From: Lachnospiraceae bacterium
GTDB taxonomy: Bacteria > Bacillota_A > Clostridia > Lachnospirales > Lachnospiraceae
DNA: 6,277 nt
Assembly (NCBI GenBank): GCA_004556565.1
Contig: SFGN01000115.1
Span: forward strand, 1 to 6,277
Direction of reading: 5' to 3'
The notes under the pieces were generated by a model, which ran no database searches, was not told the origin of the DNA, and saw only the letters and a list, made by a program, of their open reading frames with translations. The position numbers and the translations under genes are program-made. Below are positions 5,983 to 6,277 of this stretch, in pieces; the first letter of the stretch is position 1, and every line of letters starts with the position of its first letter.

Positions 5983-6035
5983 CTAATCAATTTCATAAAT
6001 GCCCCTTGTTTCATTGGGGAAATGGAATTGATTGG
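5983..6035. repeat. Long hairpin inside the broken small gene
   Basis: CTAATCAATTTCAT (5983-5996) pairs with ATGGAATTGATTGG (6022-6035) over 14 positions, counting G-T wobbles. Inside, CCCC (6002-6005) pairs with GGGG (6016-6019). No T-run follows on either side. It overlaps the coding-like frame at 5910-6083 and may be an operator-type dyad, a remnant mobile repeat, or incidental. Confidence 0.4.
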
Positions 6036-6063
6036 AGCGTAAAACACATCAAATGAATTTACA

Positions 6064-6127
6064 GCAATTACAGAATGTACTTGCTATGCGATTGCAGTCA
6101 TATTTCACCGCAATTGTGGTAAATATG
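6064..6127. promoter_or_regulatory. Two operator-like dyads upstream of the partial secreted-protein gene
   Basis: GCAATTAC/GTACTTGC (6064-6071 with 6077-6084) is a dyad with one mismatch and has TACA-GAA-TGTA at its core. The second, CATATTT (6099-6105) with AAATATG (6121-6127), encloses ACCGCAATTGTGGT, itself a palindrome with one G-T position, leaving one bulged C. They lie roughly 35-100 bp upstream of a strong rightward promoter, as regulator sites would. The protein that binds them is unknown. Confidence 0.4.
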
Positions 6128-6160
6128 AAGAGAAAAGACCTATGATTTTTTCTGTACCAC

Positions 6161-6189
6161 TTGACACAGCAAAGCAAAAGCAGGATAAT
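6161..6189 (+). promoter_or_regulatory. Strong sigma-A-type promoter
   Basis: TTGACA (6161-6166) is a perfect -35, and GATAAT (6184-6189) follows at the ideal 17-bp spacing. Transcription would start near 6196, leaving a leader of about 33 nt before the ATG at 6229. This supports the truncated gene at the right edge as real. Confidence 0.75.
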
Positions 6190-6209
6190 ATAAATGAGTG
6201 TTTGCTTTG
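6170..6209. promoter_or_regulatory. Inverted repeat flanking the -10
   Basis: CAAAGCAAA (6170-6178) and TTTGCTTTG (6201-6209) are perfect 9-bp inverted half-sites whose centres are 31 bp apart, about three helical turns. They bracket the -10 and the predicted start site. One arm lies before the start site, so it is not an RNA hairpin of this transcript. A dimeric repressor site is the natural reading. Confidence 0.45.
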
Positions 6210-6228
6210 TAATCGGAGGAATTTCAAA

Positions 6229-6277
6229 ATGAAAGCAATCAAGAAGATTATCCCTGTGCTTTTAATTCTTTTATTTG
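6229..6277 (+). CDS. Start of a secreted or lipoprotein gene (truncated by window end)
   Basis: Only 16 codons are visible, MKAIKKIIPVLLILLF, a basic N-region followed by a hydrophobic core typical of a Sec signal peptide. CGGAGGA (6214-6220) lies 8 nt before the ATG, and a consensus promoter is just upstream. The mature protein, and whether a lipobox follows, cannot be seen. Confidence 0.7.
   Translation, partial: MKAIKKIIPVLLILLF

Larger units (their letters stand above)
5910..6083 (-). pseudogene. Probable frameshifted 5' portion of the small gene at 5770-5970
   Basis: A frame open from 6083 reads VIAVNSFDVFYAPINSI and then PMKQGAFMKLIREM (ATG at 6014), which looks like genuine protein. 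It continues as a leucine/cysteine-rich nonsense tail until TAA at 5910-5912. The change of character falls at about 5975, exactly where the next frame begins to look coding (EFMLPEFMLPELNL). A one-base indel near the 15-bp duplication would explain both. No search supports this yet, and it could be coincidence. Confidence 0.3.

Noticed and set aside
6053..6145. 30-codon rightward frame (begins MNLQQLQNVLAMRLQSYF)
   Set aside because: The nearest GGAG is 15 nt from the ATG, too far, and the frame runs through two palindromes in what looks like a control region. It was kept only as a weak possibility.
1..6277. CRISPR array, tRNA or rRNA genes
   Set aside because: No regularly spaced repeat-spacer pattern, cloverleaf or rRNA-like sequence was seen by eye on either strand.

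Overview
The window looks like a mobile-element segment from a gut-type Clostridia (Bacillota) genome, probably Lachnospiraceae or Ruminococcaceae/Oscillospiraceae relatives. Supporting signs are strong AGGAGG-type ribosome binding sites, balanced-GC genes resembling Clostridia accessory-element genes, and secreted/calcium-loop proteins in a visibly AT-richer right flank. No integrase, relaxase, transposase or plasmid partition gene is visible, so the element type (ICE, IME, plasmid or phage-like) cannot be decided here.

Layout. Positions 1-2063 hold a leftward two-gene DNA replication module. A CHC2 zinc-finger primase-type protein (1443-2063) overlaps by 26 bp a GTG-initiated D5/P4-like superfamily 3 helicase (95-1468). 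No catalytic primase domain (TOPRIM or AEP) is visible. A large hairpin (61-130) spans the helicase stop codon and a second hairpin (26-50) follows.

Positions 2064-2284 are a divergent intergenic region unusually rich in structure. It holds a ~66-nt interrupted dyad abutting the CHC2 ribosome binding site, two exact 14-bp direct repeats 34 bp apart with a diverged third copy, and an extended -10 promoter firing rightward. It is a good candidate for an origin or control region.

Positions 2285-4902 hold a rightward cluster: a DUF6076-like protein with a four-cysteine zinc-binding motif, a 76-aa two-helix membrane protein, and a divergent sigma-70-like protein with region 2-like and region 4-like segments. 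A 10-bp-stem hairpin at 4992-5047 closes the cluster.

Positions 5058-6277 differ in composition and style and may lie outside the element or be an older insertion. They hold a leftward extracytoplasmic-looking protein with a DxDxNG calcium loop whose 5' end sits in two competing frames, a small leftward ORF whose upstream coding-like sequence lies in another frame (likely frameshift-broken), several palindromes, and a consensus-quality promoter driving a signal-peptide protein cut off by the window end.

Inferred working: the helicase and zinc-finger protein would unwind and load replication at the element's own origin. The sigma-like and zinc proteins would control or support the element. 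This is inference from family resemblance and layout.
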